This document shows positions 8,446 to 16,393 of a stretch of DNA of 64,000 nt, in pieces. A model generated the notes under the pieces. That model did not search any database, had not been told where the DNA came from, and saw nothing but the letters and a program-made list of their open reading frames with translations. Source of the stretch: Nocardia flavorosea NBRC 108225 (GTDB taxonomy: Bacteria > Actinomycetota > Actinomycetes > Mycobacteriales > Mycobacteriaceae); NCBI RefSeq assembly GCF_001613385.1, contig NZ_BDCG01000019.1:62001-126000 (forward strand). The letters are read 5' to 3'. A program made the position numbers and the translations under genes. Every line of letters starts with the position of its first letter. The first letter of the stretch is position 1.

Positions 8446-8800
8446 GGGTCGGACATGCCCACCGAATCAGTTGAGACTGTCAGCGGTGACAGCAACCGCT
8501 CGTAACGGCCGACGAACTAGCGGGTCGAGGCATCTTGCCAGCGAGTGTGGTAATCCCATCTGCTGGAGCCGGTCGCGTCGACGGCGCGGTGCTCGCGGCC
8601 GTGGGTGGCCCTTGGCCGATGAAGCCGTGTACGTGACGTGCGAGGGCCGGGTCGGCTACCGGGTTCTCGAAGTGTCGCACCGAGCGTACGAAGAAACCCT
8701 CCCCTATCGGGGAAGGTCGCCTACGGTCGATCATTGCCCCGGCGGGTAACTCCCGAACACGCCCACAGACAGGAACACGTCGAAAATGACATTGACGACG
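8446..8800. other. Non-coding stretch at the island's left side
   Basis: I see no reading frame with a credible start and composition here. Short frames on both strands have no recognisable motif. Confidence 0.4.
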
Positions 8801-9799
8801 TCAAGTATGTCCCTTAGTTGACCTTTTTGATGAAGTTCGCGACATTTTCGATGTAATCGCTGGCAACTGCGCGTCGACTGTTTGAATTCTGGCCTCTAAG
8901 TCGTCGAGCAAGTCGTCGAGTTCGTCGAGTATCGGCCGGGTGCGCTGCCGGGCGTCCGCTCCGCGTTCGTAATAGTTGGGGTCTAGCTCGAGGGGTTCGC
9001 TGGCCGGTGCGGGCCGGGGATAGTCGCGGTGCTGTGGCGAGTTCCCGGACAGGTGGGCGCTGGCGATCGCGGCGGCCGCTGTGGCGTGCAGGGGGTGCAG
9101 TCCGCCGATCGATGCGCGGCCGGTGGGGCGACCGTAGGCGTCGAAGGCAGTGACGACGGGGTGTGGCGCCCAGCGTGGGTCGAAATCGGCTGGTGCCAGG
9201 GTGCCGTGGGTGAGACGTTCGGCGAGTAATGCGTGCCCGTCGCCCAGGGGCACGAGGTTGGTGACCGCTGCCCAGCGGCGCAGGATTTGTACTGGGCACA
9301 GTTGTGGCTGGTCCGGGTCGGCTGGCAGGACCAGCATGCCCTCGTCGACCACAACAGTGGTGTCGGTGATCTGAATCTGCTCCTGGCGCAGGGCAACCAG
9401 GCGCGGGAATGACAGGCCGGCCCCGGCCAGAGTGAGTAGCGCCGCGTCGCGGCGACCGAACAGGCCGCGGACCCAGCCGTGTTCCGGAAGGCCCGCGAGT
9501 ACGGTGTCGACGGCTCGGCGGGTGCGAGCGCGGCGAGCAGCGCGGGCTGGGTTGTATGCCTGACGGACAGCCTCGGCGCGCCCGGGCTCAGGGTAGCCGG
9601 CGAGCCGATGTGCGGCGTTGATCGCAGTGACCCTGCCACGCTGGGTCTGTGGTCTGCCGCGGGTGGCGGCTAAGTACGCGGCAACCACGTCGGGGCCGGC
9701 CGGCCGGGACGGTAATGCAAGCGCAGTACACCAGTCCTCGAACTCTTCCCAGGCGCCGCGGTAGCGTGCGGGAAGACTGGGCGGGTCGGTAGGGGTCAT
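8801..9799 (-). CDS. Degenerate tyrosine-recombinase-like partner protein
   Basis: A 332-residue protein whose ATG overlaps the stop of the tyrosine recombinase upstream (ATGA), so the two are translationally coupled. It has a SAM-like N-terminal part (RYRGAWEEFEDWCTALAL and DVVAAYLAATRGR) and a core segment AALLTLAGAGLSFPRLVAL at the place where active enzymes have the first catalytic arginine (L-R-x-S/G-E-L). Here that arginine is absent. The usual H-x-x-R box appears to be LHPLHATAAAAIA, and no terminal tyrosine context is seen. It is best read as a recombinase-fold accessory subunit without catalysis. The C-terminus is helical and acidic. Reading further upstream to 10402 is an artefact of the overlapping frame. 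Confidence 0.65.
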   Translation of the reverse strand: MTPTDPPSLPARYRGAWEEFEDWCTALALPSRPAGPDVVAAYLAATRGRPQTQRGRVTAINAAHRLAGYPEPGRAEAVRQAYNPARAARRARTRRAVDTVLAGLPEHGWVRGLFGRRDAALLTLAGAGLSFPRLVALRQEQIQITDTTVVVDEGMLVLPADPDQPQLCPVQILRRWAAVTNLVPLGDGHALLAERLTHGTLAPADFDPRWAPHPVVTAFDAYGRPTGRASIGGLHPLHATAAAAIASAHLSGNSPQHRDYPRPAPASEPLELDPNYYERGADARQRTRPILDELDDLLDDLEARIQTVDAQLPAITSKMSRTSSKRSTKGHT

Positions 9800-11052
9800 A
9801 GCTGAAGTTGGTTGGCCGCGTTCTTGTGGTAGCTGGGGGCGCTGTCGTAGTAGTGGTCGACGGTGTCGGTCCGTTTGTGGCCGCTCTGGCGTTTTATGTC
9901 TTCGCTCGCGATGCCGTCGGCGCGGGCCTGGGTGATGAATCCGGAGCGTAGCGAGTGTCCGCTTATCCGCGCGATTCGCGCTGAGTCGAAACCTGCCTCT
10001 TGGCAACGCTTCTTGAGTATCAAGGGGATAGTCTGGTCGGTGAGTGGATGGCCGGTGTCGGCCGGTAGGTACCTCGTGCTCTTCGCCAGGGCTCGCCACA
10101 CCGGTGCGGTGGCGCGGCGATGGACTGGTAACTCGCGGTCGCAGTGGTGGAGCTGTGGGTCGCGGTCGCTGAGGTTGTCCAGCAGTCGGATCACGCTCCG
10201 GCGGGCGGCCCGGACCTGCTGGTCCTCGGGTTCCCCATGGTCCTTCGCGGTGCGGATGGTGTTGTCGTGGACTGTCACCACCATCAGCCAGTCCAGCAGC
10301 CGGCACCACGGACAGTAGCGGGAGTCGCGGCTGCGTGGCAGTTGCGCGTATGCCACAGAGGTGAGTGAGGTTCTCGATCCGCGGATCCGCATCGTGATCC
10401 ACTGCTCCTTCGAGCCTGCCTCGTCAGAGACTATGCGCAGGTCGCCGAACTGGATCGCTGCGATTTCCGAGCGCCGCCGCGCGGAACAGAACCCCACCAC
10501 GATCAGCGCTATGTCCCGACACGCGGCAATGTGGGCCTTCCAGTCGCCCGCGGCCGCCCGGGCGCTGATCGAGTCGACCAGCGCACGCAAGTCGTCGGCC
10601 AAGAGCGCATCTGCTCGTTCGGGGACCTGACCTGCCGCGCTCCGGCGTTTGGCCATCGATCTCAGCGCGGTTCGAACGACTGGGGTGGAGACGGGATCAG
10701 GCAAGTCGGCGTCGAGGTGGTCGCGTCGAATCGCTGCAGCCCACACACTCAATGTCGAGGCCGAATATCGGTAAATGCCTGCATCGCACTCGGCGCCTGC
10801 CGCAGCGAGGAACGCTGCGACTACCTCCGGATCGGCCGGGCTCGACCGATACCCCTGCTCAGCACACCACGTCTCGAACCGATGCACCGCAGACCGATAT
10901 GCGCGCGTGGTGTGAGGGGAACGCACTTCTTGACGGCTCGCGTGCCGATCAGAAACCGGATCGTCGGCTGCCGCCCCATCGTCGGCCACCTCGCGCAGTT
11001 CGACTACGGATTGCCGAACATCGGCTCCTATGACCTCTCCACGGCCTGTCAC
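9796..11052 (-). CDS. Tyrosine recombinase/site-specific integrase
   Basis: A 418-residue integrase. The N-terminal SAM-like domain reads SPHTTRAYRSAVHRFETWC. Catalytic features are visible: the first arginine region ALIVVGFCSARRRSEIAAI, the H-x-x-R box GHSLRSGFITQA, the following GHKRTDTVDHYYD with the third-box histidine and the nucleophilic tyrosine. The C-terminus ends KNAANQLQL. The GTG start at 11052 lies inside a perfect 15-base palindrome. It likely performs insertion, excision or resolution for the island. The overlapping downstream partner suggests that the two proteins act together. Confidence 0.9.
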   Translation of the reverse strand: MTGRGEVIGADVRQSVVELREVADDGAAADDPVSDRHASRQEVRSPHTTRAYRSAVHRFETWCAEQGYRSSPADPEVVAAFLAAAGAECDAGIYRYSASTLSVWAAAIRRDHLDADLPDPVSTPVVRTALRSMAKRRSAAGQVPERADALLADDLRALVDSISARAAAGDWKAHIAACRDIALIVVGFCSARRRSEIAAIQFGDLRIVSDEAGSKEQWITMRIRGSRTSLTSVAYAQLPRSRDSRYCPWCRLLDWLMVVTVHDNTIRTAKDHGEPEDQQVRAARRSVIRLLDNLSDRDPQLHHCDRELPVHRRATAPVWRALAKSTRYLPADTGHPLTDQTIPLILKKRCQEAGFDSARIARISGHSLRSGFITQARADGIASEDIKRQSGHKRTDTVDHYYDSAPSYHKNAANQLQL

Positions 11053-11060
11053 TGTGACAG
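11046..11060. promoter_or_regulatory. Perfect palindrome over the integrase start
   Basis: CTGTCACTGTGACAG is a perfect 15-base palindrome that includes the GTG start of the integrase. It could be an operator for autoregulation or a recombinase-binding site. Chance cannot be excluded. Confidence 0.35.
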
Positions 11061-11594
11061 TCCCTTCGTGAGTTTCGCCCCATGTCTCGGTGCGATCGAG
11101 AAGATGGTCCGGGTAGTCGGCAGTCGTCCTGCGATCGGTCCGCCGACCTGTCGCCGCAACGCCGCGTTCGCAAGGGCGTCGCTAGCGGCCCTGTGGACTT
11201 GGCCGACTCGGCTGTGTCGTGCAGCTCTACGGCAGTCCGCACCTGGCGGTGCGACGGTTGCCCACTTGGCGTTGCAATTGTTGATAACTGTATGGCCGAT
11301 GCCAGGTCGTCACCAGTCGCGGGATCGCGTCATGGTTCATATCCGTGTACGGGTTCCTACCCGCTTTCGCCGCTGCCTCGCAGTTGCTCGGATGAGGCCG
11401 CATAAATCACTCGCCCGACGTGCGCACGCGCATCGACGCTCTCCCTATCCTCAACCTGCGCTCCTCCAATGCGGATGTCAAGGGCGCGAATTTCAGGACG
11501 GCTCGTACCGGAAATCAAAACCCGTGTACCTCCAGCGATCAGGGCAGATAGCCGGCCGCGGCCATCGCTGAAGTGGACTGGCGAGGACTGCGGG
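11061..11594. other. Intergenic stretch without a recognised gene
   Basis: About 530 bases separate the integrase from a winged-helix gene. Reading frames here have poor codon patterns and no motif. AT-richer patches near 11270-11300 and 11400-11420 could hold the integrase promoter. Confidence 0.4.
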
Positions 11595-11996
11595 TTACGG
11601 GTTGTCCTTCGTGGTGGCTGGGTGAGGGCTTGGCTGAGTTGTTGTGGCGATCGACGGGGGATCGGCCTCGAGTTCGGTGCTCAGATGTGCCAGCGCCCTC
11701 CACGCTCGGTTGCTTCGGTCGAGACGGTGATACAACGGACCGCGTGGTCTGCTGCGTGGAAGCACGGCCATTACGCCGGCGTCGACCAGTCGTTTCACGA
11801 CTTGTTTGACGAGAGCGTCGGGCACCTGAGCATGCGAAGCGGTCGCGGTAGCCGTCGCGATCATGCGGACGGTGATTCCTTCATCCTCATTGTCGGCGGC
11901 GAGCCGTGCGATCGCGGAGACGACATCGACCATATAGCGGTTGCCGAAGATCGCTGCCGATAGATTGCGGATCGCCTCCCGCCTCTGCACTGACAC
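11595..11996 (-). CDS. Small winged-helix-like regulator
   Basis: A 133-residue protein, divergent from the base-modification gene. Residues of about 5-85 have the order of a winged helix: IFGNRYMVDVVSAIARLAA, then a helix pair with QVPDALVKQVVKRLVDAGV and a wing-like MAVLPRSRPRGPLYHRL. The tail from about 100 is Ser/Thr/Pro-rich and probably disordered. The layout (IRNLSAAIFGN near the start) is common in small actinobacterial helix-turn-helix proteins of accessory loci. It shares a short intergenic region with an inverted repeat, so it may control itself and the divergent gene. No ligand site can be seen. Confidence 0.6.
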   Translation of the reverse strand: MSVQRREAIRNLSAAIFGNRYMVDVVSAIARLAADNEDEGITVRMIATATATASHAQVPDALVKQVVKRLVDAGVMAVLPRSRPRGPLYHRLDRSNRAWRALAHLSTELEADPPSIATTTQPSPHPATTKDNP

Positions 11997-12012
11997 GCTT
12001 ACAATCTAACGC

Positions 12013-12031
12013 GTTACGCGAATCACGTAAC
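12013..12031. promoter_or_regulatory. Inverted repeat in the divergent promoter
   Basis: GTTACG-N7-CGTAAC lies between the winged-helix gene and the base-modification gene. It is a plausible operator for the winged-helix protein. Confidence 0.45.
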
Positions 12032-12052
12032 ACAAAAGGAGGTGCAGACGCG

Positions 12053-13117
12053 ATGGTGCCGACCACGGCCGTTGCCGAACAGTGCGAGCTCGATTTAGAG
12101 GTCCCTCCGCTGACTTCGGATCCGGCGCCGAGCACACTGTCACCGATGGCTGGCCAAGAGGTAACGATTGCCGGGCGGACGCTGCGTCCGACGCCGGTGT
12201 TCGATACCTACTGGCGTTTCGCCGCTCGCCGCCAGGAAATATACGAGGCCCGGCTCGCCGGCCGTGCCGGCCCGTGGACCACCGATCCAGTGCTGCTGAG
12301 GCACCGCTTCACCAACTGCTACCGCGCCGCCGACCGGGTCAGCCAGTACCTGATACAGGACGTTTCCTATCGAGGCTCTCAAGACCTCGACGAGGTAGTG
12401 TTCCGGACCTTGTTGTTCAAGTTGTTCAACAAGGTCTCGACCTGGCAGCTACTGAGCGAGGCATTCAGCGACGTCAGCTGGCGCGACTTCGACCTGGACG
12501 CATTCAACGAGGTCCTCACCGCCGAGTTCGCGCAGGGCCGCAGACTCTATTCCGCCGCCTACGTGGTGCCTCCGCCGCGTCTGGGTGCTGACCGAAAACA
12601 CACCAACCACCTGCGGTTGCTGCGGCACATGATGGTTACCGGCCTGCCCGACAAACTCGCATCGGCCACCTCGTTGCGGCAGGTGTTCGAAGCGCTGGTG
12701 GACTATCCCGCGCTGGGGGACTTCCTGGCGTTCCAGTTCGCGATCGATCTGAACTATTCGAGCGTGCTGAACTTCGACGAGATGGAATTCGTGGTCCCGG
12801 GGCCGGGCGCACGCGACGGAATCCGCAAATGCTTCGGCCGGGCTGCCAACGGCATCGAGCCGGAGGTGATCCGGTACATGGCCGAACATCAGGATGAGCA
12901 CTTCCATCGACTCGGCCTGGCTTTTGCCGGTCTGGCCGGTCGGCGCCCGCTGCAATTGATCGACTGCCAGAACCTGTTCTGCGAGGTCGACAAATACGCT
13001 CGGGTGATGCATCCCGACATCGCAGGCCACAGCGGCAGGACTCGCATCAAACAACTGTTCGCACCGGTACCGGAGCAGGTGACCGCATGGTTTCCCCCGA
13101 AATGGGGCTTGAACTGA
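12053..13117 (+). CDS. Putative DNA base hypermodification protein (helical pyrophosphorylase/hmU-kinase-type domain)
   Basis: A 354-residue protein with the pattern PVFDTYWRFAARRQEIYEA, WTTDPVLLRHRFTNCYRA, DRVSQYLI and, near the end, LQLIDCQNLFCEVDKYAR. From memory these match the all-helical proteins that accompany 5-hydroxymethyluracil hypermodification enzymes (alpha-glutamyl/putrescinyl-thymine pyrophosphorylase or 5-hmdU DNA kinase helical family), distantly related to DNA glycosylases. No P-loop is present, so it would not be the kinase by itself. ATG at 12053 has AGGAGGTG upstream; an in-frame reading to 11906 runs through the divergent promoter. It converges with a MazG-like gene ten bases away, and a thymidylate-synthase-like gene is nearby, which supports a nucleotide-modification role. 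Confidence 0.7.
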   Translation: MVPTTAVAEQCELDLEVPPLTSDPAPSTLSPMAGQEVTIAGRTLRPTPVFDTYWRFAARRQEIYEARLAGRAGPWTTDPVLLRHRFTNCYRAADRVSQYLIQDVSYRGSQDLDEVVFRTLLFKLFNKVSTWQLLSEAFSDVSWRDFDLDAFNEVLTAEFAQGRRLYSAAYVVPPPRLGADRKHTNHLRLLRHMMVTGLPDKLASATSLRQVFEALVDYPALGDFLAFQFAIDLNYSSVLNFDEMEFVVPGPGARDGIRKCFGRAANGIEPEVIRYMAEHQDEHFHRLGLAFAGLAGRRPLQLIDCQNLFCEVDKYARVMHPDIAGHSGRTRIKQLFAPVPEQVTAWFPPKWGLN

Positions 13118-13126
13118 CCGTCCGGA

Positions 13127-14176
13127 CTACACGGATGCGGCCTGCTGATCTCCGAGGCGCTTGCTCATGTCCTTCTCAGCGATCGCGCGCTCGCACACGT
13201 GCGTGTGGTGGCGACGCTCCGCATCGGTGAGTGGCCGGACGGTCAGCGTTCGAGCGTCCAGGTCGCAGAGCACTGCCGCGTCGCCGTGCTCATGCACGGC
13301 GCGCCACGCACGGAATCCGTCGAGGATGGCCTTCTCCCATTCCATCTCGGTGCACACGCCGACCTCGAGATTGGCCGTCATCCGACGACACAGGCGCAGA
13401 ATCTCACTGTCGACGACGGTCGCGCCGGCGAAGTAACTGGCGCGACCGGCCGCCTCGAACACGAAGGCCGACAGGCCTTCTTCGATGGCGATGGCCCGTC
13501 CGCCGTCCTCGACGTCGTCGACACGCGGGTTGGCTTTGCGCTTGCGTTTCAACAACGCCCGCATCACCGGACTCCATCCCAGGATTGCAAGGTGGGCGAG
13601 GTGAAAGACATCGTGATACCGATAGCCGTCCTCGTCGTAGGCATTGTCGCCCAACGGGTCTCCGCATGCCCGTTCGCCACTCACTGGCACCACCCGCGGG
13701 GGCTGGCCCTCGATGCTGTGTGGGGAGGGCGCGATGAGTACCTCCAGTTGGCGTGGCAGTCTCTGTGTTTCGGGTGTGTCCCGGGTGTCGAAGCTTCGCG
13801 CGGGCCCGATGCGGTCCACTGGCGCCGTAGGAACTCTTACCGGCCCTCGGGGCTGCGCTGTGGGCAGTGTTGAGGCCTGCCGCGGCCATCTCGACGCGAT
13901 CTTCGACAGGTTCGCACTTGCTACTTCGTCGAGTCTGACGCCGAGCCAGGTCGCTGTGTCGGCGACGTACCACAGGATGTCACCGAGGTCCTCAACCGCG
14001 ACGGTGTGGTGGTCACGGTGGATCGAGCCATCACGCACGATCTTCTTCTGGTTGGTCTGCAGCGTCCCCACTTCGCCACCCAGGCCGAGCAGGGCAATCG
14101 TCAACGCCCGCTCGGGATCCTCCTGGTTCTGGTCGTAGGCCCACGCTTCGCTCTGGTATTCGTCGAAATCCATCAT
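13127..14176 (-). CDS. MazG-like nucleotide pyrophosphohydrolase with extra C-terminal domain
   Basis: A 349-residue protein. Residues of about 1-100 form an all-alpha NTP-pyrophosphohydrolase domain: FDEYQSEAW, then GLGGEVGTL and VEDLGDILWYVADTATWL, which carry the E-x-x-x...E-x-x-D metal ligands. A Pro-rich linker follows. From about 175, YHDVFHLAHLAILGWSPVM, RKANPRVDDVEDGGRAIAI and EEGLSAFVFEAA form a second helical domain, also MazG-like in flavour. It probably hydrolyses a (d)NTP to the monophosphate. Next to a thymidylate-synthase-like gene it may clear dUTP/dTTP or a modified nucleotide. ATG 14176 follows GGGG; a TTG at 14185 is possible. It is divergent from the next operon across a perfect operator. 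Confidence 0.8.
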   Translation of the reverse strand: MMDFDEYQSEAWAYDQNQEDPERALTIALLGLGGEVGTLQTNQKKIVRDGSIHRDHHTVAVEDLGDILWYVADTATWLGVRLDEVASANLSKIASRWPRQASTLPTAQPRGPVRVPTAPVDRIGPARSFDTRDTPETQRLPRQLEVLIAPSPHSIEGQPPRVVPVSGERACGDPLGDNAYDEDGYRYHDVFHLAHLAILGWSPVMRALLKRKRKANPRVDDVEDGGRAIAIEEGLSAFVFEAAGRASYFAGATVVDSEILRLCRRMTANLEVGVCTEMEWEKAILDGFRAWRAVHEHGDAAVLCDLDARTLTVRPLTDAERRHHTHVCERAIAEKDMSKRLGDQQAASV

Positions 14177-14188
14177 GCACCCCAACTA

Positions 14189-14205
14189 TGATTGATTATC
14201 AATCA
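14189..14205. promoter_or_regulatory. Perfect 17-base operator between divergent operons
   Basis: TGATTGATTATCAATCA is a perfect inverted repeat (arms TGATTGA/TCAATCA) between the MazG-like gene and the six-gene operon. It is AT-rich in a GC-rich setting and well placed to bind the XRE regulator encoded at 15980-16381. Confidence 0.75.
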
Positions 14206-14251
14206 CGCTCGCATTACTCTGGTTGGAAGTCAAGCGCCCGGGGAGGTGTCC

Positions 14252-14530
14252 GTGATCGACGAAGACGTGCTGCGGGATGCGTTGGTCGCGGGGATCGCCG
14301 AATTCAACGTCGTTACATCCGGCGAGGTCGAGGAGGCGATCGCGGCGGTGGGCGGCGACTACGCGTTCGAGTTGGAGAGCAGACTGGCCGAATGGGTTAT
14401 CGCGCACGTCGAGTTCGTACTCGGCCTGACATGGCCGCTGCCGAAGCCGGCGGATCTGCGGCGCGAGCAGTTCGCCACAGTGGCTGCTTTGCAGGCCGCG
14501 ATAACCACTGCGGTGGGTGGTCGACGATGA
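14252..14530 (+). CDS. Small acidic hypothetical protein, first gene of operon
   Basis: A 92-residue protein starting at GTG 14252, after GGGGAGGTG. The sequence is acidic and helical (MIDEDVLRDALVAGIAEFN, EVEEAIAAVGGDY, AEWVIAHVEFVLGLTWPLP). No domain was recognised. It opens an operon and its TGA overlaps the ATG of the thymidylate-synthase-like gene by four bases, so it is likely coupled to it. An accessory or substrate-presenting role for the enzymes is possible; a carrier-protein role is not supported, because no D-S-L-type phosphopantetheine site is visible. Confidence 0.65.
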   Translation: MIDEDVLRDALVAGIAEFNVVTSGEVEEAIAAVGGDYAFELESRLAEWVIAHVEFVLGLTWPLPKPADLRREQFATVAALQAAITTAVGGRR

Positions 14531-15459
14531 TGAGACCCATGGCCACCTCCATCCACGCGGGTGATATCGGCGACGCCTGGCTGCAAGCCGCGCAGGCACT
14601 GGCCCAGGCTCCCGGCCGCACCCTCGTCAACCTTGCTGTCAGCATCACAGACCCCCTCCGGGAGGACCTAGGGATACGTGAGGAGCTCGAAAAGTCTCTG
14701 GTGAGGCTGGCTCGCGGTAACGGTGCCAGCAAGCCCGCGACCCTGCACAGCGTCCACACCGTGGCCAACACGATCTTTCCTATCTCGATGTACAACCCGG
14801 ACCATCCCGATGCCGCCGCAAAGTTCTTCGAGAGAGCTCAGTCTGTGGGGTCTCTGCATGTCGGCCGGCGAAACGAGTGGGGGACCTACTTCGGGCGCCT
14901 GGTTTCCTACCCATTTCCCGACGGGTCGACCGTCAATCAGCTCGAAAGATTCCTCGACGTGCTCGCCGAGGGCAAGACGTGGGCCGACCGCTACGAAGCG
15001 CCGCTGACCTTTCCCGGTGAATCGACCGAGCTCATCGGGAAAGCGGACGACGTAGACGCGGCAACAGCCGACGCGCTGGTGATCGGACCGCAGGATCGAC
15101 GTGTCCGGGGCAACCCATGCCTGGCGCACCTGAGTTTCACCGTGTTGGACGGCGCGGTACACCTGACAGCCCTCTACCGCCGCCACCACTACATCGCCCG
15201 CGCATACGGGAACTTTCTCGGCCTGGCCCGCCTGCTGAACTTCCTGGCGCGCGAGAGCGGTCGCGAGGTCGGTGGCATGTTGGTCGTGGGTACCCATGCC
15301 GACCTCGAGATGGGTACGCGGGCGCACCACCGTGATCTACTCGCTAGGGCCGCAGACGCACAAGGCGACGTCCACCCGATCGAGGTGTCCACCCGCCCGC
15401 TCGGCGCATCATGGAGCGATCTGGAATTGCCGTCCTCTGCCCGGGCCGCCGCACCATGA
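14527..15459 (+). CDS. Thymidylate-synthase-like enzyme (possible dUMP/dCMP hydroxymethylase)
   Basis: A 310-residue protein of the thymidylate synthase superfamily. Visible elements in order are LVNLAVSITDP, NTIFPISMY, RRNEWGTYFGRLVSYP, GSTVNQLERFL, and NPCLAHLSFTVLDGAVHLT followed by ALYRRHHYIARAYGNFLGL. C198 in the NPC motif sits where thymidylate synthases have the catalytic Cys (usually P-C-H), and YRRHHYI...YGN replaces YQRSxD...FN, so it is divergent. Such divergent members include pyrimidine-nucleotide hydroxymethylases. ATG overlaps the previous stop, and its own TGA overlaps the phosphopantetheinyl-transferase start. Substrate and product are inferred from the neighbours. Confidence 0.78.
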   Translation: MMRPMATSIHAGDIGDAWLQAAQALAQAPGRTLVNLAVSITDPLREDLGIREELEKSLVRLARGNGASKPATLHSVHTVANTIFPISMYNPDHPDAAAKFFERAQSVGSLHVGRRNEWGTYFGRLVSYPFPDGSTVNQLERFLDVLAEGKTWADRYEAPLTFPGESTELIGKADDVDAATADALVIGPQDRRVRGNPCLAHLSFTVLDGAVHLTALYRRHHYIARAYGNFLGLARLLNFLARESGREVGGMLVVGTHADLEMGTRAHHRDLLARAADAQGDVHPIEVSTRPLGASWSDLELPSSARAAAP

Positions 15460-15983
15460 CCCGCACGCCCGGGCCGACCCGGGATTCCGATGTTCACGGC
15501 GGATTCGCAGACTCCGACCGGGCGCGGCGTGCGCGCGAACTGCTCGCTGACTGTGTCGTACCTCCGCCGGGTTTGAGCGTCCGGATCGGTGTCGATGCTT
15601 GCGACCTCACGCTTCTGGCTCGCCAGTTGCAATCCCCGACCGCTGCACGATTCCTGAGCAACACCTTCACCGAGGGGGAACTGCAATACTGCCAAGGCCG
15701 CGCCGACCGGCTCGGCGTGCGATGGGCGGCCAAGGAGGCCGTCGCGAAAGCGGTCGGCAGCGGCTTCCGCGGGTTGAGCCCGCAACAGATCGAAATCCGG
15801 CGTGAACCCGGCGGCAGACCATGGGTGCATGCCACGACGGGATTGCCCTGGCCAGACGATGCACATCTATGGGAGTGGTCGGTGTCGCTCGGCCACGAAA
15901 CCGACCTCGCGATCGCCGCGGCGATCGCAGTCCTACCCACGCAATCCAGCCGAACACCACTGGAAGAAAGGAACTCACGATGA
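15456..15983 (+). CDS. AcpS-type 4'-phosphopantetheinyl transferase
   Basis: A 175-residue protein with an N-terminal extension of about 45 residues before the AcpS core. The core shows RIGVDACDL (first Mg/CoA Asp), FLSNTFTEGELQYC, VRWAAKEAVAKAVGSG (catalytic Glu and Lys) and a final VSLGHETDLAIAAAIAVL. The family moves phosphopantetheine from CoA to a carrier-protein serine. No carrier protein gene is seen in the operon, so the acceptor is unknown; it could be a protein elsewhere or, speculatively, a modified nucleotide. Both ends have ATGA overlaps with the neighbours, so it is an integral part of this operon, distinct from the housekeeping enzyme. Confidence 0.88.
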   Translation: MTRTPGPTRDSDVHGGFADSDRARRARELLADCVVPPPGLSVRIGVDACDLTLLARQLQSPTAARFLSNTFTEGELQYCQGRADRLGVRWAAKEAVAKAVGSGFRGLSPQQIEIRREPGGRPWVHATTGLPWPDDAHLWEWSVSLGHETDLAIAAAIAVLPTQSSRTPLEERNSR

Positions 15984-16381
15984 CCGCCCACGACGGTGGC
16001 CGCGACGACATCCGTGTCGACGACGAGGGGCGGCGTCTGGCCGACAGGATCCGCAGCGAACGCGAATACCTGAATCTCAAACAAGAACAAGTCGCCGAAG
16101 TCCTCAAGACTTCACGCGCCGCGGTCAGTGCCATCGAGACCGGTCGTCGCAAGGTCAGCGGACAGGAACTCAAACGATTGGCCGAGCTTTTCGGCACCAG
16201 TGTCGACCGCCTGCTCGGAGCCGCTCCAGAGGAAGACGAAACCACAACAGCGCTGTTCCGCACAACCAAATCCCTGTCCGACCACGACCGCATGCAGGTG
16301 CTGCGTTTCGCGGAGTTTTTGCGCAACGCCGGGCCCGCGCCCCAACTGGACGACGAGGTCGGCCAGCCGCGATCACGTTAG
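15980..16381 (+). CDS. XRE-family transcriptional regulator
   Basis: A 133-residue protein with an N-terminal helix-turn-helix: LADRIRSEREYLNLKQEQV, AEVLKTSRAAVSAIETGRR and LAELFGTSVDRLLG. The C-terminal part contains FRTTKSLSDHDRMQVLRFA. This XRE type typically precedes an ImmA/IrrE metallopeptidase that cleaves or controls it, which is the case here 12 bases downstream. The ATG overlaps the stop of the phosphopantetheinyl transferase. The likely operator is the 17-base palindrome at 14189-14205. Confidence 0.92.
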   Translation: MTAHDGGRDDIRVDDEGRRLADRIRSEREYLNLKQEQVAEVLKTSRAAVSAIETGRRKVSGQELKRLAELFGTSVDRLLGAAPEEDETTTALFRTTKSLSDHDRMQVLRFAEFLRNAGPAPQLDDEVGQPRSR

Positions 16382-16393
16382 GTCAATCGCACG

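Noticed and set aside
9800..10402. N-terminal extension of the degenerate recombinase partner
   Set aside because: Low-complexity Arg/Pro sequence overlapping the integrase in another frame; ATGA at 9796-9799 is the better start.
10531..11571. 346-codon plus-strand frame
   Set aside because: Mostly antisense to the integrase and without domain features.
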